A stretch of 64,000 nt of DNA from Sandaracinaceae bacterium (GTDB taxonomy: Bacteria; Myxococcota_A; Polyangia; Polyangiales; Sandaracinaceae), in contig JAVJQK010000027.1 in NCBI GenBank assembly GCA_040218145.1, forward strand, positions 1-64,000, given 5' to 3'. The notes under the pieces were generated by a model. That model had not been told where the DNA came from. It did not search any database and saw nothing but the letters and a program-made list of their open reading frames with translations. Below, in pieces: positions 32,732-42,263 of this stretch. The position numbers were made by a program, and so were the translations under genes. The stretch's first letter is position 1, and each line of letters opens with the position of its first letter.

Positions 32732-33295
32732 TCAGCGACGCCGATACGGCAGCGTGAAGCGCATCGGCTGCGGCATCATGTCGCCCTGGGTCGTCGCCGT
32801 GACCGTCATGCGGCCGTCGCTCTCGAGCGAATAGACGTTCCACCGAGTTCCCTGGTCCGCCTGGAAGACCTGCTCCAGGTCATCGCCCCGGAAGCGCTGC
32901 GTGATCCGGAGCTCGTCGCCCTCGAAGTCGCGCCCACGCCGGGTCTGGTTCAGGGGCGTGGTGTAGCGATGCCGGTTGTCGAAGACCACCGTGATCGTCC
33001 GATTCTCGTCCGAGAAGCGGAGCGAGATGGTCTGGTTCACCGGCGTGTTGTCGCGGAGCATCGGCCGGGCGATGCCGCGGATGAGCATGTTCATCGGGCC
33101 GACCGCGCGCTCGATCGCCGCGTCGACGGTCGAGCGGGCTCGGCGCTGTGGCATCCCGAGCACCCAGGTGCCGTGGAAGGCCTCCCGGTGCTGCTGCCAC
33201 TGACGATCGCTGTCGTCCTGCGCAGGCGCTCGGAACGGCACCAGCGCGCCGACGAGGAGGATCAAGGCGGGGATCGAATAGCGGAGGATGCGCAT
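32732..33295 (-). CDS. Secreted hypothetical protein
   Basis: A 187-residue protein with a signal peptide (MRILRYSIPALILLVGALVPFRAPAQ cut near residue 25). The mature part contains HGTWVLGMPQRRARSTVDAA and repeated beta-like strands (LRFSDENRTITVVFDNRHRY), reminiscent of lipocalin-like small envelope proteins, but no family is claimed. The start ATG at 33293-33295 follows AAGGAGA; 14 additional upstream codons are unlikely. It is 13 bases upstream of the acetyltransferase on the same strand. Confidence 0.65.
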   Translation of the reverse strand: MRILRYSIPALILLVGALVPFRAPAQDDSDRQWQQHREAFHGTWVLGMPQRRARSTVDAAIERAVGPMNMLIRGIARPMLRDNTPVNQTISLRFSDENRTITVVFDNRHRYTTPLNQTRRGRDFEGDELRITQRFRGDDLEQVFQADQGTRWNVYSLESDGRMTVTATTQGDMMPQPMRFTLPYRRR

Positions 33296-33356
33296 CGCTC
33301 TCCTTCGACGGGGAAGACCGTCGTGGATTCGATCCATAGGCTACCATCCGGCGCTC

Positions 33357-34115
33357 GTGAACGAAGAGGCAGTCCACTTCACCCTCGCCTGCGTCGAGAT
33401 CGCGCTGGCCATCCCCACCGTGGTCGCGCTGATCTGGACGACCGCGCCGTATGGTCGCCACGCCCGGGACGGCTGGGGCCCCACCATCCCCGCGCGGCTC
33501 GGGTGGGTCCTCATGGAGACGCCCGCGGTGCTGCTCTACGTGGGGATCTTCGCCCTCGGTGAGCATCGCCTCGAGACGGCGCCGCTGAGCCTGCTCGCGT
33601 TCTGGCAGCTCCACTACGTGCACCGCACGTTCGTGTTCCCCTTCCGGATGCGGGCCGACGGCAAGCGCATGCCGCTGTCGATCCCGCTCATGGCGATCGT
33701 CTTCAACTGCCTCAACGCGTACGTGAACGCGCGCTGGATCAGCCACCTGGGAAGCTACCCCGACGCGTGGCTCACCGACCCGCGCTTCGTGATCGGCGGC
33801 GCGGTCTTCCTCGTGGGCATGGCCATCAACGTGCACGCCGATACCGTGCTGATGAATCTCCGGAAGCCCGGGGAGACCGGCTACAAGATCCCGAAGGGCG
33901 GCCTCTACCGCTTCATCTCGAGCCCGAACTACTTCGGCGAGATCCTCGAGTGGACGGGCTGGGCCATCATGACCTGGTCGATCGCGGGCGTGGCCTTCGC
34001 CGTCTACACCGCGGCCAACCTCGCGCCCCGCGCCTTCTCGAACCACCGCTGGTACCTCGAGAAGTTCCCCGACTACCCGGCCGAGCGCAAGGCGCTGATC
34101 CCCTTCGTGATCTGA
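33357..34115 (+). CDS. Steroid 5-alpha-reductase-like membrane protein
   Basis: A 252-residue polytopic membrane protein of the 3-oxo-5-alpha-steroid 4-dehydrogenase family. The C-terminal signature is clear: GYKIPKGGLYRFISSPNYFGEILEWTGWA is the conserved NADPH-side block, followed by NHRWYLEKFPDYP. Earlier, FWQLHYVHRTFVFPFRM also matches the family. It would reduce a carbon-carbon double bond in a steroid-like or polyprenoid ketone. The GTG at 33357 was chosen; the frame is open 23 codons upstream but overlaps the divergent gene's start region. Confidence 0.85.
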   Translation: MNEEAVHFTLACVEIALAIPTVVALIWTTAPYGRHARDGWGPTIPARLGWVLMETPAVLLYVGIFALGEHRLETAPLSLLAFWQLHYVHRTFVFPFRMRADGKRMPLSIPLMAIVFNCLNAYVNARWISHLGSYPDAWLTDPRFVIGGAVFLVGMAINVHADTVLMNLRKPGETGYKIPKGGLYRFISSPNYFGEILEWTGWAIMTWSIAGVAFAVYTAANLAPRAFSNHRWYLEKFPDYPAERKALIPFVI

Positions 34116-34127
34116 GCCCCCCCGCGG

Positions 34128-35519
<1,392 letters not shown>

Positions 35520-35702
35520 GAGCGTGTGCGCACAGGTAGGTCCGCACCCTCCGGATGACGACCCCCGTGACGGTACCGACCGAAACGATCGTAACGATTG
35601 TGACTCCGAACGTCACACCGAGTCCAGCCAAGACCTACCGCAAACAGCCCCACACGCCTGAAATCATGCGGCTTTCATCACTGTGGCAGAAAGCGCGAGG
35701 CC

Positions 35703-35719
35703 CTGGCACGAGATCTGCT
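35703..35719 (+). promoter_or_regulatory. Sigma-54-type promoter motif
   Basis: CTGGCACG-AGAT-CTGCT matches the -24/-12 consensus (YTGGCACG-N4-TTGCW) with one mismatch, and keeps the GG-N10-GC spacing. The predicted transcription start falls at about 35730, two bases before the ATG at 35732, which would give an almost leaderless message. No enhancer-binding protein gene is adjacent. Confidence 0.45.
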
Positions 35720-35731
35720 CGACGGGCGACC

Positions 35732-36037
35732 ATGTCCCTGACCTTCCACGCCGAGCTCACCTGGTCCGACGCGGCCGGAACCGGCCTCTGCCGGCGGCTC
35801 CGCCTGGACGAGGCGACCGAGGCCTTCGGGCTGCTCGAGCGCGACGGGGACGGCTGGAGCCTGTGCATCCCCGATGGCGCCGAGGCGGAGGCGCGCGTGG
35901 ACGAGCGACCGCTCGACCTGCGGACCCTCTTCCTCGATCCGTCGGGGGAGCGGCGCCTTCCGCTGCGCGCGGGGCTCGAGGCGCGCGTGCTCATGGGCGG
36001 CTTCCGGTTCGAGCTGCGCCCGGACGCCGCCGCCTGA
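35732..36037 (+). CDS. Small hypothetical protein
   Basis: A 101-residue protein with no recognised family. It reads as alternating strands (MSLTFHAELTWSD; GWSLCIPDGAEAEARVDERP; AGLEARVLMGGFRFELRPDA), so a small beta-rich domain is likely. There is no signal peptide. A sigma-54-like motif lies immediately upstream. The frame is open for 59 more codons upstream, but those are Thr/Val-rich, unlike the downstream part, and have no ribosome site. Confidence 0.55.
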   Translation: MSLTFHAELTWSDAAGTGLCRRLRLDEATEAFGLLERDGDGWSLCIPDGAEAEARVDERPLDLRTLFLDPSGERRLPLRAGLEARVLMGGFRFELRPDAAA

Positions 36038-36046
36038 GCGCGTCGT

Positions 36047-36217
36047 CTACATGAGCTGAATGATCGCGACGCCCCGCTCACAGCCTTCCGGCGGCTCGCT
36101 GGGTCGCTGATGCCGAGGCGGGAGCGGGAGCTCCAGGCGCGGCTGGGGCCGGCGCTCCTCCTCGCGAAGTGCCTCTTCGCGGCGGCGAAGCTCTTCGATG
36201 ATGTATGCGGGAAGCAT
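36047..36217 (-). CDS. Conserved-type small protein (YIIEELRRRE...RGVAIIQL)
   Basis: A 56-residue protein. The N-terminus MLPAYIIEELRRREEALREE is a charged helix, the middle is Pro-rich (PQPRLELPLPPRHQRP), and the end reads ERGVAIIQLM. From general knowledge, short proteins with this same plan (YIIEEL-RRRE, Pro-rich, RGV-I-I-hydrophobic end) recur in many bacteria as uncharacterised hypothetical genes. The start at ATG 36215-36217 was chosen because GAGGG precedes it; a start seven codons upstream lacks a ribosome site. Its job is unknown. Confidence 0.65.
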   Translation of the reverse strand: MLPAYIIEELRRREEALREEERRPQPRLELPLPPRHQRPSEPPEGCERGVAIIQLM

Positions 36218-36357
36218 TTCGCCCTCACTCGGATGCATTCTGCGTGCCCGGGGATCGACGGAACGAGATCATTGGCTTTCCGGCCCACTTCGTCCCCGAT
36301 CGCGGTTCCGATTGTGGAATTCACCCTGCAACTGTGAGGGCTCGTACCCACGGGGTG

Positions 36358-36371
36358 CGACAGCGCTGTCG
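36358..36371. promoter_or_regulatory. Perfect 14-bp palindrome upstream of the SLC12-like gene
   Basis: CGACAGCGCTGTCG is self-complementary and lies about 68 bases before the transporter start. It is a plausible dimeric-repressor site, but short GC palindromes occur by chance here. Confidence 0.3.
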
Positions 36372-36438
36372 TAGATCGCGAGGCCACACGCCCCCAATCG
36401 GCTACCCAAAGTCCGGGCCGTGATGCGAACATGCCGCG

Positions 36439-38718
36439 GTGGCCGGAGAGAACGACACACCGAGGCCCAGCGCCACGCCCAGACCGTCGATGGAGCAGCC
36501 CGCGAGCGGGGGCCGCTTCGGCGCGTTCGGCGGCGTCTTCACGCCGTCCATCCTGACGATCCTCGGCGTCGTCATGTACATGCGCCTCGGCTGGGTCACC
36601 GGCCAGGCGGGCCTCGCGTGGGCGCTCGGCATCATCGTCGTCGCCCACCTCATCTCGCTCGCGACGGGGCTGAGCGTGGCGAGCATCGCGACCAACCGCA
36701 CCGTCGGCGCGGGCGGCGCGTACTTCATGATCAGCCGGGCGCTCGGCGGCGCGGCCGGCGCCTCGATCGGCATCCCGCTCTTCTTCGCGCAGGCGCTGAG
36801 CGTCACCTTCTACATCGTCGGCTTCGCCGAGTCGGTCCTGCAACTCGTCCCGCCCGAGTACCACCCGTACTGCCCCGCCTGGGCCATCGGCACGCTCGTC
36901 AACGTCGGCATCACCGCGCTGTCGCTCAAGAGCGCCGACCTCGCCATCAAGGCGCAATACGTCGTGATGGCCGCGATCGTCGTCTCGCTCGTGGGCCTCT
37001 TCACCGGGCAGGGCCCGGACTTCCCGACCCAGATCGAGTGGAGCAACCCCGAGGGCGTCCCCAAGGCGCTGATCTTCGCGGCGTTCTTCCCGGCCGTGAC
37101 CGGGATCATGGCCGGCGTCTCGATGTCGGGAGACCTGAAGGACTCGCGCACCGCCATCCCGCGCGGCACCCTCGCCGCGATCGCGGTCGGCTTCGTGGTC
37201 TACATGGCGATCCCGGTCTGGCTCGCGCTCAGCTACTCCAACGCGTTCCTGATCGAGAACACCGACGCGGTCTTCACTCTGGCGAGCGTGCCGGCCACGA
37301 TCTACGCGGGCGTCTGGGGCGCCACGCTCTCGAGCGCGCTGGGCAGCATCCTGACCGCGCCGCGCACGCTCCAGGCGCTGGCCCAGGACGGCCTGATGCC
37401 GCGCGTGCTCGGCAAGGGCTACGGGCCCGCGAACGAGCCTCGGGTGGGAACCGTCCTGACCTTCGCGCTCGCCCAGGTCGGCGTCCTGCTCGGCGACCTC
37501 GACGTCATCGCCCCCGTCCTGACGATGTTCTTCCTCGCCACCTACGGCGTGACGAACCTCGCGTGCGGTCTGCAGCGCTGGGCCGCGAGCCCGAGCTTCC
37601 GCCCGAGCTTCAAGATCCCGGCCTCGATCAGCCTCGTGGGCGGCGCGGCCTGCTTCTACGTGATGAGCATGATCGACATCGTGGCCATGGTGGTCGCGCT
37701 GCTGCTCTGCGGGCTCATCTTCGCCGTCGCGCAGCGCCGCGCCCTCGGGACCACCTACGGCGACGCGCGCCACGGCATCTGGTCCGCGCTCGTCCGGAGC
37801 GCGCTCCACCGCCTGCGCCGCGTGGAGTTCCACCCGCTCAACTGGCGCCCCAACCTGATCATCTTCGGCGGCGACCCGGAGAAGCGCCCGCACCTGCTGC
37901 ACATCGGCTCGTCGCTCGTCCAGGACCGGGGGCTCGTCACCTACTTTCACCTGCTCAAGGGAGACGTCGCGAAGCTCGCCCAGGCGCGACGCGAGACCTT
38001 CGAGCGCCTCGAGCCGCCCATCCGCGACAAGTTCGCCAACGTCTTCTTCAAGGTCGACGTGGCCGAGGACATCTTCCGCGGCGCGGTGACCAGCGCGCAG
38101 AGCTACGGCGTCGGCGCCTTCGAGGCGAACTGCGTGATGCTGGGCTGGACGACCAAGCCCGAGCGCGCCGGCGCGTACGTCAAGATGCTCCAGGACCTGG
38201 TGATGCTCGACCGCGCGCTCATGGTCGTGCGCTACCACCCGGAGAAGAAGCTCGGCGAGGGCAAGCGCCTCCACGTCTGGCTCGGCGGAGACGAGCGCAC
38301 CCAGGCGATGCTCCTCCTCTTCGCGCACCTGCTCACCTCGCACTATCGCTGGCGCAACATGGAGATCACCGTCTTCGACGTGGTCGAGAGCGACCAGGAC
38401 AAGCTCGAGGCGCAGTCTCACTTGCACAAGCTGCTCACGGAGGCGCGCATCGAGGCGCGGCCCCGCGTCGTGCTCCGTCAGGGCCGCACGCTCAAGCAGG
38501 TCATGCACGTCGAGAGCGACGAGGCCGACTTCGCGATCGTCGGCTTCGGCCTCCCCGAGACGGCCTCCGACGTCGAGGGCTACCGCGAGGCGGCCGACGC
38601 GAAGGCCCGCGAGCTGGTGGACGAGCTCGACGGCCTCCTGGAGGAGCTGCCCACCACGCTCCTGGTCCACAGCGCCCGCGACTTCGAGCACGAGCAGGTC
38701 CTGCTCGACCGCGAGTGA
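36439..38718 (+). CDS. SLC12-type cation-chloride cotransporter / APC permease
   Basis: A 759-residue transporter. About twelve membrane helices span residues 30-440; FGGVFTPSILTILGVVMYMRLGWV is the diagnostic first helix of the cation-chloride cotransporter branch (given here over residues about 29-52). NRTVGAGGAYFMISRALGG and FFPAVTGIMAGVSMSGDLKD are further family blocks. The soluble C-terminus (about 470-759, with RPNLIIFGGDPEKRPHLLHI) matches the universal-stress-like tail of these proteins. It probably moves K+ or Na+ with Cl- or related substrates. The GTG at 36439 was taken; an ATG at 36490 is also possible. Confidence 0.88.
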   Translation: MAGENDTPRPSATPRPSMEQPASGGRFGAFGGVFTPSILTILGVVMYMRLGWVTGQAGLAWALGIIVVAHLISLATGLSVASIATNRTVGAGGAYFMISRALGGAAGASIGIPLFFAQALSVTFYIVGFAESVLQLVPPEYHPYCPAWAIGTLVNVGITALSLKSADLAIKAQYVVMAAIVVSLVGLFTGQGPDFPTQIEWSNPEGVPKALIFAAFFPAVTGIMAGVSMSGDLKDSRTAIPRGTLAAIAVGFVVYMAIPVWLALSYSNAFLIENTDAVFTLASVPATIYAGVWGATLSSALGSILTAPRTLQALAQDGLMPRVLGKGYGPANEPRVGTVLTFALAQVGVLLGDLDVIAPVLTMFFLATYGVTNLACGLQRWAASPSFRPSFKIPASISLVGGAACFYVMSMIDIVAMVVALLLCGLIFAVAQRRALGTTYGDARHGIWSALVRSALHRLRRVEFHPLNWRPNLIIFGGDPEKRPHLLHIGSSLVQDRGLVTYFHLLKGDVAKLAQARRETFERLEPPIRDKFANVFFKVDVAEDIFRGAVTSAQSYGVGAFEANCVMLGWTTKPERAGAYVKMLQDLVMLDRALMVVRYHPEKKLGEGKRLHVWLGGDERTQAMLLLFAHLLTSHYRWRNMEITVFDVVESDQDKLEAQSHLHKLLTEARIEARPRVVLRQGRTLKQVMHVESDEADFAIVGFGLPETASDVEGYREAADAKARELVDELDGLLEELPTTLLVHSARDFEHEQVLLDRE

Positions 38719-38721
38719 GCG

Positions 38722-40884
38722 CTACTTCGCTTTCTTCGTCCAGGGCGCGAGATCGGCGAGCTCGTCGAAGGTCGGGAAGGTGCCGGTGAAGCGCCAGCCG
38801 CGATCGTCGAGGTAGAGCTCGGCGGGGGGCTTGGCGACCGGAAAACGGACGCGGGCCAGCACGCGCTCCTCGAGGCCGTGCTCGCGAAGCCAGGCCTTCA
38901 TCACCTCGATCGCGCCCGGGAAGCTCGAGCGGACGGAGCAGATCGCGAGGTCGAACCGCTCGGCGGCCTGGGTGAGGAAACGGATGGCGCCGTCGACCGG
39001 AGGATCCGGGATCGACAGAGGGCCCCGCCAACCCGAGCGGTAGCTGTGCAGGACGCCGTCGAAGTCGAGGCAGAGGGTCCGGCGGTGCTTGCCGCGGCCG
39101 ACGCGCTGGACCTCGCCGGGGAGATCCGAGAGATCCTCGCCCGAGAGGACACGCTCCTTGGCGCGGGTCGCCTCGGCAGGGGTGAGGAAGCCGCGGCTCT
39201 GGAGCGCCTCGAGCCGCTCGAGGGCGGAGACCAGGTCGTCGCCAGACGCAGCGGCGTCGGCCGAGTCCGCCGCTCTCTTCGGCTCCGCGTCCGGGCCCGC
39301 CTCGGCCTCCGCTTCCGCTCCCGTTCCCGTTCCCGTTCCCGTGCCCGTGCCCGTGCCCGTGCCCGTTCCCGCTGCCGCGTCCGAGTCCGCTACCGCGTCC
39401 GAGTCCGCTACCGCCTCCGCGTCCGCTCCCGCCTCCGCCTCCGCATCCGCATCCGCATCCGCATCCGCCTCCGCTCCCGCGTCCGCGTCCGCGTCCGCCT
39501 CCGCCTCCGCCTCCGCCTCCGCCTCCGCCTCCGCCTCCGCCTCCGCCTCCGCCTCCGCCTCCGCGTCCGAGTCCGCCTCCGCCTCCGCTCCCGCCTCCGA
39601 GTCCGAGTCCGCCTCCGCCTCCGCCTCCGCCTCCGCGTCCGCCTCCGCCTCCGCCTCCGCCTCCGCCTCCGCGGCCGAGTCCGAGGCCGAGGCCGAGTCC
39701 GGGTCCGAGTCCGAGGCCGAGGCCGAGGCCGAGTCCGGGTCCGAGTCCGAGTCCGAGTCCGAGTCCGAGTCCGAGTCCGAGGCCGAGTCCGAGTCCGAGA
39801 CCGAGTCCGAGTCCGAGTCCGAGTCCGAGTCCGAGTCCGAGTCCGAGTCCGAGGCCGAGGCCGAGTCCGAGTCCGAGTCCGAGGCCGAGTCCGAGGCCGA
39901 GTCCGTCCTCGTGCTCGCGCTCGTTCCCGCTCCCGTCCCCGCGCCGTGCACCCCACCCTTCACGGCCGCCACGAGCTCCTCGGGAGCCTCCCACTCCATC
40001 TCGAGCTCCCACGGCTCGTCGACGAAGTACAGCGCGTCCGGGTCCTGGTGATCGACGTAGTCCTTGTCCGGATCCTCGCCGCGGATGGCCGACGGTTCGC
40101 CGTTGCGAGGGCGGTGGGGCTCGAGATCGAGGGACGTGCGGCGCGAGAGGATGCCCTCGTCGACGGGATCCAGGATCGCACCGGGGCGCGCGTACGCTTC
40201 GCGGGGCCAGTCGCGGTGCGGGACGGCGGGCAAGGCGTAGGTCGCGGCGGGGCTCTTCATCGAGGGGTCGATGGTGAAGTGGGCGCGCTCCTCCGCCCAC
40301 GACCAGACCGCGGCCCAGTCCTCCGCCGGGACGGAGAAGGCGAGCGGCATCACCACGCGGAACCGCGCGTGCTCGGCGGTGTGAGACCACGTCGTGTAGA
40401 CGAGGTGGAAGAAGGTGCTCCAGGTCGTGCTCGCCTCGGCGATGGGCGTGCCGTCGTCGTAGTCCAGCACCAGGCAGCTGACGTGGGTGACGTTGTCGCT
40501 GCCGCGCTTGTCGGCGCCGGGGCGGTAGAGGGCCGGAGACCACAGGCGCAGGTCTCGCTTGGCGCTCTTGTAGGCGTCGGTGATGAGCTGCTCCGCCGCC
40601 TCTTGCACCACCGCGCGCGGATCGGCGCCGCGCTTCTTCGCCTCGGCCTCCACCTTGGAGAGCTTGCCCATGAACTTGCCGCGGACCGGCTTGCCGTCGG
40701 CGAGCTGCTGGCGGGCGTGCTTGATGCGCGCCACCTCGCGCTCGATCTTGGACGCCGTCTCCATCTTGATCTCGAACCGTCGGAGCGCCGCGGTCAGCTC
40801 GGGCAACGTCAGGACCTCCTGCTCGGGCGTCGTGTCGAAGACGCGCAGGAAGGTGCAGGCGGGGATGAGGAGCGAGCCGCTCAT
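38722..40884 (-). CDS. Primase-like (AEP) domain fused to HAD phosphatase by a long SD/AE linker
   Basis: A 720-residue fusion. Residues about 110-225 look like an archaeo-eukaryotic primase/PrimPol-type domain: CLVLDYDDG (Asp141, Asp143), [19 protein letters not shown] (His168) and [19 protein letters not shown] (Asp206) are the three motif regions of plasmid and phage primases of this fold. Residues about 321-530 are nearly pure Ser-Asp, Ala-Glu/Asp and Gly-Thr dipeptides. A short SHOCT-like helix pair follows ([20 protein letters not shown]), then a HAD domain: [12 protein letters not shown] (Asp607, Asp609) and YLDDRGWRF, similar to phage polynucleotide-kinase-type phosphatases. The start ATG overlaps the upstream gene's stop (ATGA). 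No helicase, integrase or capsid gene is near. Domain calls are by motif only. Confidence 0.7.
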   Translation of the reverse strand: MSGSLLIPACTFLRVFDTTPEQEVLTLPELTAALRRFEIKMETASKIEREVARIKHARQQLADGKPVRGKFMGKLSKVEAEAKKRGADPRAVVQEAAEQLITDAYKSAKRDLRLWSPALYRPGADKRGSDNVTHVSCLVLDYDDGTPIAEASTTWSTFFHLVYTTWSHTAEHARFRVVMPLAFSVPAEDWAAVWSWAEERAHFTIDPSMKSPAATYALPAVPHRDWPREAYARPGAILDPVDEGILSRRTSLDLEPHRPRNGEPSAIRGEDPDKDYVDHQDPDALYFVDEPWELEMEWEAPEELVAAVKGGVHGAGTGAGTSASTRTDSASDSASDSDSDSASASDSDSDSDSDSDSDSDSVSDSDSASDSDSDSDSDSDSDPDSASASASDSDPDSASASDSAAEAEAEAEAEADAEAEAEAEADSDSEAGAEAEADSDAEAEAEAEAEAEAEAEAEAEAEADADADAGAEADADADADAEAEAGADAEAVADSDAVADSDAAAGTGTGTGTGTGTGTGTGAEAEAEAGPDAEPKRAADSADAAASGDDLVSALERLEALQSRGFLTPAEATRAKERVLSGEDLSDLPGEVQRVGRGKHRRTLCLDFDGVLHSYRSGWRGPLSIPDPPVDGAIRFLTQAAERFDLAICSVRSSFPGAIEVMKAWLREHGLEERVLARVRFPVAKPPAELYLDDRGWRFTGTFPTFDELADLAPWTKKAK
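39300..39910 (-). repeat. Coding hexamer array (SD / AE / GT linker)
   Basis: About 600 bases of imperfect hexamers inside the primase-HAD gene. On the minus strand the order is GACTCG-type units (Ser-Asp), then GCGGAG/GCGGAT units (Ala-Glu, Ala-Asp), then GGGCAC and GGGAAC units (Gly-Thr). The last two classes are the same units seen in the non-coding array 31756-32155, in the opposite orientation. Confidence 0.9.
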
Positions 40885-42263
40885 GGCGTGCGGCGGCGGA
40901 CGCGGGCGAGCGAGGTCCAGCTCCGCGTTCCGTCGGGGTCGACGACCGCGAGCGCGTGACCGACGCGCGCCGCGACGAGGGCCGGGGCCGAGCGGCCGTC
41001 GACCCAGACGCGCGCGCCGGGGCCGAGCTGCTGGGCGCTCACCGCGTCGCGCTCGACCCACCGCTCTGCGCCGTCGCTCGTGGCGACGAGCAGGCGATCG
41101 GGCCCCTCTCGCGCGTCGACCGCGATGCCGGGGCGATACACGCCGGGGCCCACCTCCGCCTCGATCCACGCGCCGGGCGGCACGTCGCTCTCCAGCCCGC
41201 GCCCCGTCTCGTGCGGGGCGTCGCTCCGGACCCAGACCCGACTGGCGTCGGTCCAGCGCGCGCTGCCCCCATCGAGGCGGACGCGGAGCGCGGGGCCGAC
41301 GCGCGCGAGGAGCGTGGCGCGCGCGAAGCCGCCCCCTTCGTCCACCTCGACCGCGTCGCCCGAGGCGAGCTCGGGGGCGAGCAGATCACGGCGGTGCACC
41401 CAGTCGGCGTCGCCGTTGGCAAAGACCACGAACGCGCGCGGCGCGTCGATCCGCACGATCACCGCGAGCTGATGACGCGCCCCGACCTGTCGGGCGAGCG
41501 CCTGGGTGCCCACCCACAGCGGCGCGCGCGGACGCGTGGCCGGGCCGGGCGGCGGCTCGGTACGGTCCGCGCGAGCGAGGGCGCGGCCTCCCAGCTGTCG
41601 GTGCGGGACCTGCCGGTCCAGACCGAGCGGCGCCTCCATGGCGCGCGCCGGGAGGCCGACGACGCCTCCGAGCTGCGCGGCCACGAGCCAGAGCGCGCCG
41701 AGGGCGAACGCGGTGGAGCCGAGCCAGAGGCTCGGGGAGAGGACGAGCGCGGCCCGGGGCTTCCTCCCCTCGAGCCGCTGCCGTGCGGCGCTTCGCCAGC
41801 GCTGCTGCCGCCACCGCGCGTGGGCGATGTGCTGGATGAGCAGGCCCTCGGCCTCGAGCAAGATCGCGCCGCAGCGCCCACACGGGCGCGCGCCCGCGTC
41901 GGCGCGTCCGCGGGCGAGCACCGGGGCGCCGCAGCGTGGGCACCCCGCGCTCTTGCGCTCCTCGCTGGCGCGCACGCGACGGGCCTCGCCCTCCTGGAGC
42001 AAGCGGCGGCGCACGAGCCAGGGGCCGGACGCGAGGGCGAGCGCGAGGGCCGCCCCGAGCCCCGCGACCAGGCCGACCGCCCAGCCCTCGAAGAGCCGCG
42101 CCACCCGCCACCCGATGGCGATCAGCGTGAAGGCACCCACCGCGCCGATGACGAGCGCGAGGGTGCGCTGGGGTGCGCTGGGCAGCACGGCGCGCCGCAC
42201 CTCGTCCCGCCAGGCGCCGCGCGCCTCGACGCGGAGCGCGGCCTCATCGGGCGCGTCCTTCAC
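40881..42263 (-). CDS. Membrane protein with zinc ribbon and repeated beta modules
   Basis: A 460-residue protein without family name. Two membrane helices (about 32-50 and 60-80) are followed by a zinc ribbon, CPRCGAPVL...CGRCGAIL (residues about 110-137), then another helix (about 185-205). The C-terminal half contains several short Tudor/SH3-like beta modules, each with a Trp-Val pair ([48 protein letters not shown]). It starts at a GTG overlapping the M15 peptidase stop (GTGA) and its own stop overlaps the primase-HAD start, so the three are translationally coupled. Confidence 0.7.
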   Translation of the reverse strand: MKDAPDEAALRVEARGAWRDEVRRAVLPSAPQRTLALVIGAVGAFTLIAIGWRVARLFEGWAVGLVAGLGAALALALASGPWLVRRRLLQEGEARRVRASEERKSAGCPRCGAPVLARGRADAGARPCGRCGAILLEAEGLLIQHIAHARWRQQRWRSAARQRLEGRKPRAALVLSPSLWLGSTAFALGALWLVAAQLGGVVGLPARAMEAPLGLDRQVPHRQLGGRALARADRTEPPPGPATRPRAPLWVGTQALARQVGARHQLAVIVRIDAPRAFVVFANGDADWVHRRDLLAPELASGDAVEVDEGGGFARATLLARVGPALRVRLDGGSARWTDASRVWVRSDAPHETGRGLESDVPPGAWIEAEVGPGVYRPGIAVDAREGPDRLLVATSDGAERWVERDAVSAQQLGPGARVWVDGRSAPALVAARVGHALAVVDPDGTRSWTSLARVRRRTP

